The notes under the pieces: model-generated | The model's database searches: none | What the model saw: the letters and a program-made list of their open reading frames with translations, nothing else | Told to the model about the DNA's origin: nothing | Program-made: the position numbers and the translations under genes | Shown here: in pieces, positions 16,860-26,638 of the stretch | Numbering within the stretch: position 1 is the stretch's first letter | Layout of the letters: each line of letters opens with the position of its first letter | Origin: Bacteroidota bacterium | GTDB lineage: Bacteria; Bacteroidota; Bacteroidia; JACPRZ01 | NCBI GenBank assembly: GCA_016193485.1 | Contig: JACPRZ010000017.1 | Coordinates: 1-64,000, forward strand | Length of the DNA: 64,000 nucleotides | Direction of reading: 5' to 3'

Positions 16860-17882
16860 TCAGGCGATCTTCTCAGCCGGAGAATATTTCAGCATAAATT
16901 CTTCCGCTGCTTCTACCATTTCCTGTGATCCGGCAAAATAAGGAGTTCGCTGATGTAAGGAGCGTGGCTGAAGATCGAGTATCCTTTTGCTGCCGTTGGA
17001 TGCTTTGCCGCCTGCCTGCTCAACAACCCATGCAAGCGGGTTACATTCATACAGAAGCCGTAATTTACCTTTCGGTGACTGGGCAGTGCTCGGGTAAATA
17101 AAAATACCTCCTTTAATCAGGTTGCGGTGAAAATCGGCTACAAGTGAACCTATATAACGGAGGGTGTATGGCCGGCCGCTCTCTTTATCTTCTTCCTGGC
17201 AATTTTTTATGTATTGTTTTACTCCATCCGGAAAATGAGCGAAATGCCCCTGATTTACGGAATAAATATTACCGTTTACCGGAATTTTTATCTGCGGATG
17301 TGAAAGGCAGAATTCACCTATGGAAGGATCAAGGGTAAAACCGTTCACCCCTTTCCCTGTGGTGTAAACAAGCATGGTGGATGAACCGTAAATAATGTAG
17401 CCGGCAGCGACCTGTTCGGTGCCGGGTTGCAGGAAGTCCTCATCCGTTCCGGGGCCGGAAAGAGAAATCCTCCGGTAAACCGAAAAAATAGTCCCGATGG
17501 AAACATTCACATCAATGTTGGTTGAGCCGTCCAACGGGTCAAGTGCGATGACATATCTTGCATTTTTTGATACCGGTGTATCAATGCGGATGATGTTTTC
17601 ATTTTCTTCCGATCCTACGGCACAAACCTGCCCGCCCGCTTTAAGGGCTGCAATAAACTGCTGGTCGGCAAATTCATCTAATTTTTTTACTTCTTCACCA
17701 TGCACATTTATTGAGCCGGCATCACCGAGAATGTTCACGAGTCCGGCTTTGTTAACTTCCCGGTTAACGATCTTTGCAGCGATACTGATATCATTCAGCA
17801 ACCGCGTCAGTTCTCCGGACGCAAAAGGAAAATCCTGCTGGTTGCGGATGATGAATTCACTAAGGGTTGTTACATGGTCCAT
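16860..17882 (-). CDS. fbp: Fructose-1,6-bisphosphatase class 1
   Basis: 340 residues, normal for class I FBPase. It hydrolyses fructose 1,6-bisphosphate to fructose 6-phosphate in gluconeogenesis, in the cytoplasm with Mg2+. Visible motifs: N-terminal [28 protein letters not shown] (effector/metal region), GSEENE, the metal-binding [14 protein letters not shown] (about residues 114-127), and the C-terminal substrate loop [18 protein letters not shown] promoter-like TATTTTTG is present upstream on the minus strand at about 17925. It is divergent from the GNAT gene. Confidence 0.95.
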   Translation of the reverse strand: MDHVTTLSEFIIRNQQDFPFASGELTRLLNDISIAAKIVNREVNKAGLVNILGDAGSINVHGEEVKKLDEFADQQFIAALKAGGQVCAVGSEENENIIRIDTPVSKNARYVIALDPLDGSTNIDVNVSIGTIFSVYRRISLSGPGTDEDFLQPGTEQVAAGYIIYGSSTMLVYTTGKGVNGFTLDPSIGEFCLSHPQIKIPVNGNIYSVNQGHFAHFPDGVKQYIKNCQEEDKESGRPYTLRYIGSLVADFHRNLIKGGIFIYPSTAQSPKGKLRLLYECNPLAWVVEQAGGKASNGSKRILDLQPRSLHQRTPYFAGSQEMVEAAEEFMLKYSPAEKIA

Positions 17883-17979
17883 GGCGATGAAGGTTATTTC
17901 CGGATTACTTCCGGGAATGCAAAAATAAGTTATTTTTTTAATCGGGAATTACCTGTCCGGTGCGATATTACGGATTCCT

Positions 17980-17987
17980 TATTTTTG
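17980..17987 (+). promoter_or_regulatory. Predicted -7 box for the GNAT-aspartokinase pair
   Basis: TATTTTTG matches TAnnTTTG and lies 41 bases before the GNAT start. A clear TTTG at -33 is not visible. Confidence 0.4.
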
Positions 17988-18027
17988 CGTGAGTTGACCA
18001 TAAAGCGGATATAATTGTTTTAACGGG

Positions 18028-18516
18028 ATGCAGATAAAAATATCAATTCGCAAAGGCGTACTATCCGACCTCCCGGATATATTGCGCCTGATAAAGGAAC
18101 TGGCTTCTTATGAACGATCTGCCGGTGAAGTTGAAATTACGTTACCGGAACTTGAAAAAGATTGTTTCGGAAAAAATTCCATTGCTGATTTTTTCGTTGC
18201 CGTTGCGGGGAAAACAATAATCGGGATGGCTCTTTTTTACACAAAATATTCCACGTGGAAAGGAAGGTGCATTTTCCTGGATGATATCATCGTAAGCGAA
18301 AAATACCGGGGCAGGGGAGCGGGTAAAAAACTTTTTGATGCGGTTATCCGGACGGTAAAAGAAAGAAAGGCGAGACGGCTTGAATGGCAGGTGCTAGACT
18401 GGAACAAGCCGGCAATTGATTTTTACCGCAAGTACAACGCCCAGTTCCTGCCGGAATGGATTACCTGCCGGTTGACCGGTAATCAGATAAAAATAATTCA
18501 TGAGAAAAGTATTTAA
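18028..18516 (+). CDS. GNAT family N-acetyltransferase, SSAT-like
   Basis: 162 residues covering the whole GNAT fold. The start ISIRKGVLSDLPDILRLIKELASYE and the segment FLDDIIVSEKYRGRGAGKKLFDAV (acetyl-CoA pyrophosphate loop R-G-x-G-x-G/A) followed by EWQVLDWNKPAIDFYRKYNA resemble spermidine/spermine (diamine) N-acetyltransferases. It probably acetylates a small amine or polyamine using acetyl-CoA, though substrate assignment within GNAT is unreliable. The aspartokinase start overlaps its last 17 bases, so the two are translationally coupled. Confidence 0.8.
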   Translation: MQIKISIRKGVLSDLPDILRLIKELASYERSAGEVEITLPELEKDCFGKNSIADFFVAVAGKTIIGMALFYTKYSTWKGRCIFLDDIIVSEKYRGRGAGKKLFDAVIRTVKERKARRLEWQVLDWNKPAIDFYRKYNAQFLPEWITCRLTGNQIKIIHEKSI

Positions 18517-19759
18517 ATTCGGTGGCGCCTCGGTGCGCGATGCTGCAGGGGTAAGAAATGTGGCCGGGATCATTAATCGTTATCCTGATGAAAACCTGGT
18601 TGTTATTGTTTCGGCAATGGGAAAGACCACCAATGCGCTGGAAAAAGTCGTGAAATCATATTTTGGTAAATCCGGTGATGCCGTTAAATTTCTTGATGAA
18701 ATCAGGCAAAATCACTTCGGCATCATCAACGAACTTTTCAGCGGAACAAAATCACCTGTATTTTCTAAAGTCGGCTCACTTTTCGTTCTCCTGGATGGCA
18801 TTTTGAAGAACACACCATCGGAAAAATATGATTTCGAATATGACAAAATCGTCTCCTTCGGAGAACTGTTATCAACGGTTATTGTAAGCGAATATCTTAC
18901 CCTGGCTGGAATTGAGAACCGGTGGGCTGACGTCCGGACTCTTATTAAAACCGATAATACGTTTCGCGAGGCAACGGTGAATATTGACCGGAGCGCAAAA
19001 CTGATACAGGATTACTGCGGGACAGCAAATGAGAGAGTGATACTTACCCAGGGATTTCTTGGTTCCACGGCCGAAAACCTTACCACAACCCTCGGAAGGG
19101 AGGGTTCTGATTATACCGCATCGGTTTTTGCTTACTCCCTCGGTTCACCGGAAGTTGTCCTGTGGAAAGACGTAGGGGGGGTATTCAATGCCGACCCGGT
19201 TTTGTTTCACGAGGCGGTCAAATTCCGCACTATTTCCTACCGCGAAGCCATTGAACTTACTTTTTACGGTGCAACGGTCATCCACCCGAAAACGATAAAA
19301 CCGCTGCAGGATAAAAATATTCCCCTCCGGGTAAAATCGTTCGTCAGACCGGAGGAGGACGGTACGCTTATCAGCAGCGATACTACCTCCGATTCCATGA
19401 TATTATCCTACATTGTAAAACCGAACCAGGTGCTGCTTTCAATCATGCCCCGCGATTTTTCTTTTATCGTGGAAGAAAACCTGAGCCGCATTTTTTCCGT
19501 ATTTGCAGCGCATCGCGTTAAAATAAACGTAATGCAGAATTCTGCCGTAAGTTTTTCGGTCTGTGCTGACAACGATCCGTTGCGGGTTCCCGCCCTGCTG
19601 AAAGATCTCCGGAAAAATTTCACTATTCTTTTCAATAAAGACCTTCAATTGTTCACCATCCGCCATTACAACATGGCCACCATTGACCGCCTCGCTTCCG
19701 GGAAAAAAATATACCTGGAACAGAAAAGCAGGAATACGATACAGTTGGTGATGAAGTGA
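18500..19759 (+). CDS. lysC: Aspartate kinase (monofunctional)
   Basis: 419 residues. It phosphorylates aspartate, the first step towards lysine (via diaminopimelate), threonine and methionine. Motifs: N-terminal KFGGASVRDA, VSAMGKTTNAL, FGELLS, TTLGREGSDYTASVFA (substrate/ATP site, about residues 196-211), VLWKDVGGVFNADP, and C-terminal ACT-type regulatory segments, so feedback control is likely. There is no homoserine dehydrogenase domain. The start overlaps the GNAT gene. The symbol is by homology; which end product controls this isozyme is unknown. Confidence 0.9.
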   Translation: MRKVFKFGGASVRDAAGVRNVAGIINRYPDENLVVIVSAMGKTTNALEKVVKSYFGKSGDAVKFLDEIRQNHFGIINELFSGTKSPVFSKVGSLFVLLDGILKNTPSEKYDFEYDKIVSFGELLSTVIVSEYLTLAGIENRWADVRTLIKTDNTFREATVNIDRSAKLIQDYCGTANERVILTQGFLGSTAENLTTTLGREGSDYTASVFAYSLGSPEVVLWKDVGGVFNADPVLFHEAVKFRTISYREAIELTFYGATVIHPKTIKPLQDKNIPLRVKSFVRPEEDGTLISSDTTSDSMILSYIVKPNQVLLSIMPRDFSFIVEENLSRIFSVFAAHRVKINVMQNSAVSFSVCADNDPLRVPALLKDLRKNFTILFNKDLQLFTIRHYNMATIDRLASGKKIYLEQKSRNTIQLVMK

Positions 19760-19769
19760 TGCATTTTCC

Positions 19770-19777
19770 TATCTTCG
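19770..19777 (+). promoter_or_regulatory. Predicted -7 box for the TonB-dependent receptor
   Basis: TATCTTCG (TAnnTTnG) lies 11 bases before the ATG at 19788, with TTGG 21 bases further upstream. A start at 19788 would be nearly leaderless; the ATG at 19815 would leave a short leader. Confidence 0.4.
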
Positions 19778-19787
19778 CCCTCCTTTT

Positions 19788-20747
19788 ATGGGATTTATTA
19801 TTTCACACGTTTTCATGAACCGGTTGCCTGCAATATTATTTATTTTATTATTTTCTTCCGGCTCCTTATTATCCCAAAACCGCCATACAGTCAGCGGCTA
19901 CGTGCGCGATTCGGCAAGCGGGGAATATTGTATTGGAGCAAACATTTACCTGCGCGAAATATTAAAAGGAACTTCAACAAATACCTACGGCTTTTATTCA
20001 ATGACCGTTGATGATGGTGATTACACGTTGGTGATTTCTTACCTTGGCTATCATAATTTTGAAAAAAAAATCAAACTTGATAAAGATATCCGGTTGAATA
20101 TATCACTCGGCAGGATGGTTTTCACTACCGGTGAAGTTGTTATTACCGGTGAAGCGCAGGACAAAAATGTAAAGAGCACCGATATCGGAACGGTGCGCAT
20201 GGATGTACGGGAAATAAAGCAGTTACCCGTTGTTTTCGGTGAGGTTGATGTGCTGACAGCCATTCAATTGCTGCCTGGCGTTCAGGCGGCAGGGGAGGGA
20301 AGTTCCGGTTTTTACGTGAGGGGGGGAGGACCTGACCAGAACCTCATCCTTCTAGATGAGGCAATTGTTTACAATGCAGGCCACCTGTTTGGATTTTTCT
20401 CGGTATTCAATCCCGATGCCGTCAAGGATATTAACCTCATTAAGGGCGGAATGCCTGCCAATTACGGTGGACGGCTTGCATCGGTTCTCGATATAGCGAT
20501 GAAAGAGGGCAATTCAAAAAAGTTTGAGGTTGACGGTGGTATTGGAGTTATCTCATCGCGCCTCGCCTTGCAGGGACCTGTCAAAAAAGATACCTGTTCC
20601 TATATCGTAACTGCGAGAAGAACCTATATTGATGTACTGGTAAAACCGTTTGTGAATCTTCAATGTTCAAAGGATCAGGGTATTATTTTTATGATCTCAA
20701 TGGCAAAATCAATTATCGTATCTCGGACCGCGACCGGCTTTTTTTAA
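19788..20747 (+). pseudogene. TonB-dependent receptor, N-terminal part (frameshifted)
   Basis: Signal peptide (MNRLPAILFILLFSSGSLLSQ; ATG 19815 is an alternative start), carboxypeptidase-regulatory-like domain (HTVSGYVRDSASGEYCIGANIYL...), then the TonB plug (LPVVFGEVDVLTAIQLLPGVQAAGEGSSGFYVRGGGPDQNLILLDEAIVYN). This is the SusC/FecA-like architecture of Bacteroidota nutrient receptors. Homology stops at about base 20655 (RRTYIDVLVKPFVN) and continues in the next frame at about 20665. One base appears to be missing; the remaining codons to the stop at 20747 are out of frame. No homopolymer lies at the break. Confidence 0.85.
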
Positions 20748-22183
20748 GCGGTTATTACGGAAAAGATGTTTTTACATTTAAAAGCGAAGAAGCCGGATTT
20801 GAAGCGAATATTCCATGGGGAAACGCTACCGGGTCGCTGCGGTGGAACCACCTTCACAATAAAAAACTTTTCATGAATACCACCGCGGTCTATTCTGACT
20901 ACAAGTTTGAATTTATTGCCGAACAGGATAATTTCGGATTCCGGTTATTTTCCGGCATCAGGGATTGGACCCTCAAAAGCGATTTTAACTATTTTCCGTC
21001 CGTGCTGCATAATATTAAGTTCGGAGGAATTTACATATATCATACCTTCATACCGGGTAATGTTTCGGCAAGGATTAATGAAGATACCCTAAGTTTAAAT
21101 AAAATCATCAGACAATATGCCCATGAGGGAGCTCTTTACGTGAACGATGATTTTGACATCACCGAATGGCTTAAGGTAAATGCCGGAATACGTTATTCTC
21201 TTTTCAGACAGGTTGGTCCGTTTACCCGATACCGGAAAAATGAAATAGACCAGATAGTTGATTCCGTAGTTTACAAAAGAGGTGAGAGAGTGGCTGATTA
21301 CAGCGGCATTGAACCCCGTATTTCCATGCGGATTCTGCTGAATAAAAGCACTTCTTTCAAGGCATCGTACACGCATAATTATCAATACCTGCATCTTGCT
21401 GCAATATCTTCCATTTCCATGCCGACCGATCTGTGGGTTCCGAGTTCAGACCGGGTAAAACCGCAGTTTGGAATCCAGTATGCGGGGGGGATTTTTAAAA
21501 ATTTGAGGAATAATATTTTTGAAACATCTGTTGAGGTTTACTATAAAACGATGGAAAACATGGTGGAATTTGCCGAAGGAGCGGCACCTGAAAGTTCCAT
21601 CAGCGATAATACCGACAATAGTTTCGTTTTCGGTGAAGGGAAATCCTATGGCGCGGAATTTTTCATCGCAAAAAGAAAAGGCAAATTTCACGGGTGGATA
21701 GGATATACGCTCTCTAAAACAACGCGTACTTTTCCTGATATCAATGACGGTGAAGAATTTTACGCCAAGTACGACCGCAGGCATGATTTTGAAGTGATTG
21801 CCAATTATTCCCTGAACAGCAGATGGACATTTTCGGCTGTTTTTGTCTATGCAACCGGTAACACCGCGACCATGCCCGTGGATTTTTATCTTATAGAAGG
21901 AAATGTAGTCACTGAATACGGAAAGCGCAATTCTTACCGGATGCCGGATTACCACCGCATGGATTTGTCCGCCACCTGGAACCTTAAACCGTTAAAGGTG
22001 CAGTCAATGGCAGTTGAAAATTCCCTTGTATTTTCGATATATAATCTCTACAACCGCCTGAATCCCTATTTTATCTACATTGATTATGACGGTGATGCAC
22101 TTGACGGTGACCTGACTGCGCATGCAAAACTTGTTTCGGTATTCCCGATCCTGCCATCCGTGACCTGGAATTTCAGGTTCTGA
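20663..22183 (+). pseudogene. TonB-dependent receptor, beta-barrel part (frameshifted)
   Basis: This carries on from the preceding frame. It begins FKGSGYYFYDLNGKINY, as expected for the start of the barrel after the plug, and ends in the aromatic barrel terminus (VFPILPSVTWNFRF). The ATG at 20663 is internal and has no signal peptide, so this piece is not functional alone. If the single-base shift is a sequencing error, the two pieces form one receptor of about 800 residues for TonB-driven uptake. No SusD-like partner gene is adjacent, which argues against a classical Sus locus. Confidence 0.85.
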
Positions 22184-22198
22184 CCCTCATAAAATTCC

Positions 22199-22206
22199 TA
22201 CCTTTG
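22199..22206 (+). promoter_or_regulatory. Predicted -7 box for the small membrane protein/mutL operon
   Basis: TACCTTTG matches TAnnTTTG exactly. It lies 16 bases after the receptor stop and 36 bases before the preferred ATG. No convincing TTTG at -33. Confidence 0.45.
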
Positions 22207-22211
22207 TCCCA

Positions 22212-22228
22212 CCCCGCCATAGGCGGGG
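22212..22228. repeat. CCCCGCC/GGCGGGG palindrome
   Basis: CCCCGCCATAGGCGGGG is a perfect-arm hairpin in the leader of the small membrane protein gene. Its folding could affect translation, but it probably is another copy of the scattered repeats. Confidence 0.7.
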
Positions 22229-22242
22229 CAATAAAAGCCCTG

Positions 22243-22476
22243 ATGCCCGGAATATTCTCTTTATTTAAAGTCCCATCGCATAAAAAGTTTGATTATAAAC
22301 CCCGCTATTATATTCCTGATAGAAATAGCGATAACGACAGCGGGCACCGTAAAACCTTCAGGCATACCCTGAAAATTCATCGCAAAGCAGGAAAAAAAGT
22401 TTTTATGAGCCAGGTACGTTTAGTTGTAATCATGTTAATATTACTTTTTATCGCATATTATTTATTTTTTATGTAA
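22243..22476 (+). CDS. Small basic membrane protein conserved in Bacteroidota
   Basis: 77 residues from ATG 22243; the TTG at 22204 lies in a palindrome and is unlikely. The N-terminus GIFSLFKVPSHKKFDYKPRYYIPDR, a basic stretch, and a C-terminal hydrophobic helix (VRLVVIMLILLFIAYYLFF) match a short conserved protein often found near mutL in this phylum. It has sometimes been labelled a riboflavin synthase subunit without support. One transmembrane helix, basic cytoplasmic part, function unknown. Confidence 0.7.
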   Translation: MPGIFSLFKVPSHKKFDYKPRYYIPDRNSDNDSGHRKTFRHTLKIHRKAGKKVFMSQVRLVVIMLILLFIAYYLFFM

Positions 22477-22488
22477 ACATTAATCCTG

Positions 22489-22520
22489 ATTGGAATAGGT
22501 AATTTGAATCCGTAATTTTG
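22489..22520 (+). promoter_or_regulatory. Predicted promoter of mutL
   Basis: TTGG, then 19 bases, then TAATTTTG (22513-22520), matching the Bacteroidota promoter consensus well at -7. Transcription would begin near 22527, which excludes the in-frame TTG at 22518 as start and supports ATG 22548. Confidence 0.5.
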
Positions 22521-22547
22521 ACAATCGAAAATCCGAAATTTATCATA

Positions 22548-24371
22548 ATGCCTGACCTGATATCCATATTACCCGAATCAGTGGCTAACAAGATTGCTGC
22601 CGGAGAGGTCGTTCAGCGGCCCGCTTCAGTTGTGAAAGAATTACTTGAGAATGCCGTAGATGCCGGGAGTACAAAAATTCAGATTCTTATCAGGGAGGGG
22701 GGAAAATCATTTATTCAGGTTATTGACAATGGGAAGGGAATGAGCGAAACCGATGCACGGATGTGCCTGGAACGGCACGCAACGTCAAAAATCAGAACTG
22801 CCGATGATCTTTTTAACATCCGCTCCTTCGGGTTCAGGGGCGAGGCGCTTGCATCGATAGGTGCGGTTGGGCATACTTCTATTCGCACTAAAAGAGATGA
22901 GGATGAAACCGGCACCGAGGTAATTGCCGAAAATTCAAAAGTTGTTTCGCAGGAACAGGTATCGTGCGCCACCGGAACGACTGTCACGGTAAAAAATATC
23001 TTTTTTTCGGTTCCGGCACGAAAAAAATTCCTGAAAAACGATACCATTGAATTACGCCATATCAATGATGAGTTCCTTCATGTTGCGATGGCGCACCCGG
23101 AAATAAGTTTTAAACTTCTCCATAATGACAGACCCCTTTACCATCTTGAGAAGTCCTCGCTGCGCCAGCGCATTGTGCATATTTGCGGCACTTCAATCAA
23201 TGAAAGGATCGTTCCTGTTGAAGAAGATACCCAACTGGTAAAAATATGCGGATTTTCCTGTAAACCCGAATTTGCAAGAAAAAACCGCAGTGATCAGTAT
23301 TTTTTTGTGAACAGGCGGTTTATCCGTTCTCCTTATCTTCACCATGCTGTCATGTCCGTTTATGAAAACCTGCTGCCTGCCGGAAGCCATATTTTCTACT
23401 TTATTTTCCTTGAAGTTAATCCTGCATCGGTAGATGTGAACATTCATCCCACAAAAACCGAAATTAAATTTGACAATGAAAAAGCGATTTATTCCATCGT
23501 AGCCGCTGCGGTGAAAAGGGCGCTCGGAATGTTTAACCTGGTGCCATCCATTGATTTTAATCCGGAAGATAATTTCGTTTTACAGACAACTCCTTCCCGT
23601 CAGGCAGGTAATCCGGTTACGGGAACACCGTTCAGAGATATAAAGTTGCACGACCTGGAAAATATCAGAAACTGGGAGAACGTGTTCGGAAAAATTCCCA
23701 ATGTCAAGGATAGAACGGTCAATGTACCGGGTGAAATTCCGGACGCCACTGTGCTAACGGACAAAAGCGATTATAAAACAAATTTACCTTTAACTGATCC
23801 TGCTATTAATTCCAATCAATTCCTTTGTTTTGAAAACAAGTACATTATTACAAAAGTAAAATCCGGTTTGATGATCATTGACCGGGTTCATGCAAATGAA
23901 AGAATCATGTATGAAAGGTTTTTATCGTCCCTGGAAAAATCTCCCGGTGCAAGCCAGCAGGTGATTTTTCAGCAGGTTTTGGATCTCTCACCGGGTGATG
24001 CCATGATTTTATCCGGTATCCTTTCTGAAGTACGCGGCATGGGATTCGACATACAGCCGATCGGAAAATTTTCTTATGTTATAGATGGTTTACCTGCCGG
24101 TTTTCCGGTCGGCAACCCAATTGAAGTTCTTGAAGGTTTTATCGAACAGGTAAGGATATCCGGTGCTGAATTAAAAATGAAACCTAAGGAAAAACTTGCC
24201 ATGTTGATGGCAAAAACGGTATCTGCACGGAACATGAATGAGCCGTCACAATCTGAAATGGAATCATTAATCAATAACCTTTTCACCTGCCAGATTCCCT
24301 ATTATACCCCTTCGGGAAAACCGGTCGTAACTATTATGGCTGGCCAGGAAATTAAAAACAGGTTTTCATGA
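22548..24371 (+). CDS. mutL: DNA mismatch repair protein MutL
   Basis: 607 residues from ATG 22548. GHKL ATPase motifs are intact: SVANKIAAGEVVQRPASVVKELLENAVDAG, DNGKGM, RHATSKI, GFRGEALASIG. The C-terminal dimerisation domain ends CQIPYYTPSGKPVV. MutL couples MutS mismatch recognition to strand removal. The endonuclease-type motif usually DQHRAHxRI in Bacteroidota relatives is DRVHANERIMYE here (about residue 445), so Q and H of DQH are replaced, and the ACR/AAA-type motif reads TVSARNM. Nicking activity may be reduced or absent. The linker contains PSRQAGNPVTG, which looks like translated repeat DNA. It ends in an ATGA overlap with the rhomboid gene. Confidence 0.93.
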   Translation: MPDLISILPESVANKIAAGEVVQRPASVVKELLENAVDAGSTKIQILIREGGKSFIQVIDNGKGMSETDARMCLERHATSKIRTADDLFNIRSFGFRGEALASIGAVGHTSIRTKRDEDETGTEVIAENSKVVSQEQVSCATGTTVTVKNIFFSVPARKKFLKNDTIELRHINDEFLHVAMAHPEISFKLLHNDRPLYHLEKSSLRQRIVHICGTSINERIVPVEEDTQLVKICGFSCKPEFARKNRSDQYFFVNRRFIRSPYLHHAVMSVYENLLPAGSHIFYFIFLEVNPASVDVNIHPTKTEIKFDNEKAIYSIVAAAVKRALGMFNLVPSIDFNPEDNFVLQTTPSRQAGNPVTGTPFRDIKLHDLENIRNWENVFGKIPNVKDRTVNVPGEIPDATVLTDKSDYKTNLPLTDPAINSNQFLCFENKYIITKVKSGLMIIDRVHANERIMYERFLSSLEKSPGASQQVIFQQVLDLSPGDAMILSGILSEVRGMGFDIQPIGKFSYVIDGLPAGFPVGNPIEVLEGFIEQVRISGAELKMKPKEKLAMLMAKTVSARNMNEPSQSEMESLINNLFTCQIPYYTPSGKPVVTIMAGQEIKNRFS

Positions 24372-25180
24372 GTTATTATGAAGAATACAGGCCGGCCGGG
24401 TTTAATTACCTGCCGCCTGTCATTAAAAACCTTCTTATCATTAACATCCTGGTTTTTTTAGGACAACAGGTTTTAGAGGGGCGCTTCGGAATTAATCTTG
24501 ATGAACAATTCGCCCTATTCCACTATTCTTCACCCTTTTTTCACTTGTATCAGTACATTACCTACATGTTCCTGCATGGGGGTTTTTCGCATATTTTCTT
24601 TAATATGTTCGCCCTCTGGATGTTCGGGAATGTGCTTGAAAATATCTGGGGTTCCAAAAGGTTCCTGGTTTACTATTTTGTAACCGGTTTGGGTGCCGCT
24701 ATAATTCACACCATTTATTTTTCGTACAAAATTTATTCAATTGAAGATGCCGCTGCGGTTTACGCATTATCGCCTGGAATTGAAGAATTTGAAATTTTCA
24801 TTCGTGAGCAGGTGCCTGCGTATTACAAATCAATTTTTACTGAATTGCTGGACCACTGGTATGCCCAACCGGGTAATCCCGGTTTTATAGATGAATCGAA
24901 GTATATAATCAACCTCTTTATTGAAAAAGAAAGAAATATTCCTACCGTAGGCGCTTCGGGCGCTGTCTTCGGTTTATTGCTCGCATTCGGAATGTTGCTG
25001 CCGAATACTGTTATTTATCTTTATTTCGCCATCCCGATCAAAGCAAAATATTTTGTCATTATTTACGGAGCCGTTGAATTATTTTTAGGGGTAAGTTCAG
25101 GTGGTGATAATATTGCACATTTTGCCCACTTGGGTGGAATGTTATTCGGTTTTCTTTTCATTAAATACTGGAGTAAATAA
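24368..25180 (+). CDS. Rhomboid family intramembrane serine protease
   Basis: 270 residues with about six transmembrane helices. Catalytic dyad: Ser197 in GASGAVFG and His254 in AHLGG. The conserved HGGFSHIFFNM (His75, Asn79), which helps form the oxyanion site, is present. It cleaves membrane proteins within the bilayer; the substrate is unknown. A loop of about 70 residues between the third helix and the GASG helix is longer than in minimal rhomboids. The start overlaps the mutL stop (ATGA), and a mutL-rhomboid pairing is common in Bacteroidota. Confidence 0.9.
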   Translation: MSYYEEYRPAGFNYLPPVIKNLLIINILVFLGQQVLEGRFGINLDEQFALFHYSSPFFHLYQYITYMFLHGGFSHIFFNMFALWMFGNVLENIWGSKRFLVYYFVTGLGAAIIHTIYFSYKIYSIEDAAAVYALSPGIEEFEIFIREQVPAYYKSIFTELLDHWYAQPGNPGFIDESKYIINLFIEKERNIPTVGASGAVFGLLLAFGMLLPNTVIYLYFAIPIKAKYFVIIYGAVELFLGVSSGGDNIAHFAHLGGMLFGFLFIKYWSK

Positions 25181-25186
25181 TAACCC

Positions 25187-26638
25187 ATGTTCCGTTTATC
25201 ATACTATCTGATCCGTTCTTACATCGGACCCTTTATTACCACTTTTTTCATTTCACTTTTTGTGCTCGTCATGCAATTCCTTTGGAAATATGTGGATGAC
25301 CTTGTAGGAAAGGGACTTGAATGGTATATCATTGCGGAATTGCTTTTTTATGCTTCGGCCAACCTTGTACCGCTTGCATTGCCGCTGGCTATTCTTTTAT
25401 CATCTCTGATGCTATTCGGCAACCTCGGGGAAGATTTTGAACTTGTTGCCATGAAATCAGCCGGGGTATCGCTGCAGCGGATTATGTTACCGCTTATTGT
25501 TATTTCCGGAATCATAAGCGGAGTTGCGTTTTATTTTTCAAACAATATCTGGCCGGTCGCAAACCTGAAAATGGGGGCTTTACTATGGGATGTGCGGCAA
25601 CAGAAACCCGTGTTTCATCTTAAAGAAGGTATTTTTTATACGGGCATTGAAGGATACAGCATCAGGGCCGGAAAAAAAACCGGTGATAACTCCATTTCCG
25701 AGATTCTTATTTATGACCATACTTCATACAGCGGTAACAACAAAGTAATATCTGCCAAGGGGGGAATAATGAATTTTCTTAATGATGGAGCTATCCTTGA
25801 ACTGAAATTGACGGATGGTTTTTGTTATGATGAAGGTGACAACCTGAAATCACGCAACAACACTCTTCCGCACCGGAGGATCAGGTTCAAAAGTGAGGTC
25901 TTACGGTTCGATATGAATTCATTTAAAATGGAACGCACCAGCGAAGAACTCTTCAGGGACCACTACCAGATGTTAAATATCAGGCAATTGACCGAAGTGA
26001 GTGATTCGCTTAAACTAAAATATGCTGACCGGAAAAAAGAAATCGGCAGAATACTTGAAAAACGTTATTCTATATTCCGGAACGATACTATTCCAGAAAA
26101 GAATAGGAAAATAATTAAGAACCGCCCGGTGCTTATGTCTGACTCTTTTCCGGAGAGGATGACCGTTGAAAAACCGGGTTTAACGAATAGCGACCAGGTA
26201 TATGAACTCGCTATGAATTCAGTGAGGAGCCATGCCGCTTATGTATCGGCACTGAAAAGTGAACTTCATTCAAGGAATGATCTCCTGTTAAGGTATAATA
26301 TTGAGTGGCACAGAAAATTCACTCTGTCCATCGCCTGTTTCATACTTTTCTTTATTGGGGCTCCACTTGGTGCGATTATCCGCAAAGGAGGATTCGGGAT
26401 GCCTGTGGTGGTTTCGGGCTTTCTTTTTATCATGTTTCACATTTTGTCCATAATAGGTGAAAAATTTGCACGCGAAAATATAATAGAAGTGTACCAGGGG
26501 ATGTGGCTTCCTTCGGCTTTTTTCTTTCCGTTCGGGGTGTTTCTTACCTTCAAAGCCGCAACAGATTCGGTACTGATGGATTTGGATACATATCTGAAAT
26601 GGATAATAACTTTTTTATATCCACATCACCGGAAATGA
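25187..26638 (+). CDS. LptF/LptG (YjgP/YjgQ) family permease
   Basis: 483 residues. The N-terminal pair of helices (SYIGPFITTFFISLFVLVMQFLWKYVDDLVGKGL), helices 2-3 (LVPLALPLAILLSSLMLFGNLGEDFELVAMKSAGVSL), a large periplasmic beta-jellyroll region, and three C-terminal helices (FILFFIGAPLGAIIRKGGFGMPVVVS) are the YjgP/YjgQ architecture. It is an inner-membrane subunit of the ABC exporter that moves lipopolysaccharide to the Lpt bridge. The periplasmic section is extended by a charged insert with predicted helical character (about residues 265-365). LptF and LptG cannot be told apart here. Its stop overlaps the next gene by ATGA. Confidence 0.88.
   Translation: MFRLSYYLIRSYIGPFITTFFISLFVLVMQFLWKYVDDLVGKGLEWYIIAELLFYASANLVPLALPLAILLSSLMLFGNLGEDFELVAMKSAGVSLQRIMLPLIVISGIISGVAFYFSNNIWPVANLKMGALLWDVRQQKPVFHLKEGIFYTGIEGYSIRAGKKTGDNSISEILIYDHTSYSGNNKVISAKGGIMNFLNDGAILELKLTDGFCYDEGDNLKSRNNTLPHRRIRFKSEVLRFDMNSFKMERTSEELFRDHYQMLNIRQLTEVSDSLKLKYADRKKEIGRILEKRYSIFRNDTIPEKNRKIIKNRPVLMSDSFPERMTVEKPGLTNSDQVYELAMNSVRSHAAYVSALKSELHSRNDLLLRYNIEWHRKFTLSIACFILFFIGAPLGAIIRKGGFGMPVVVSGFLFIMFHILSIIGEKFARENIIEVYQGMWLPSAFFFPFGVFLTFKAATDSVLMDLDTYLKWIITFLYPHHRK

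Noticed and set aside
22518-22547. TTG start giving ten extra MutL residues
   Set aside because: The TTG overlaps the predicted -7 promoter box; ATG 22548 gives the conserved MutL N-terminus.
26503-26634. Longer N-terminus for the GT4 glycosyltransferase
   Set aside because: Lies wholly inside the permease gene in another frame; ATG 26635 gives a normal GT-B start and an ATGA overlap.
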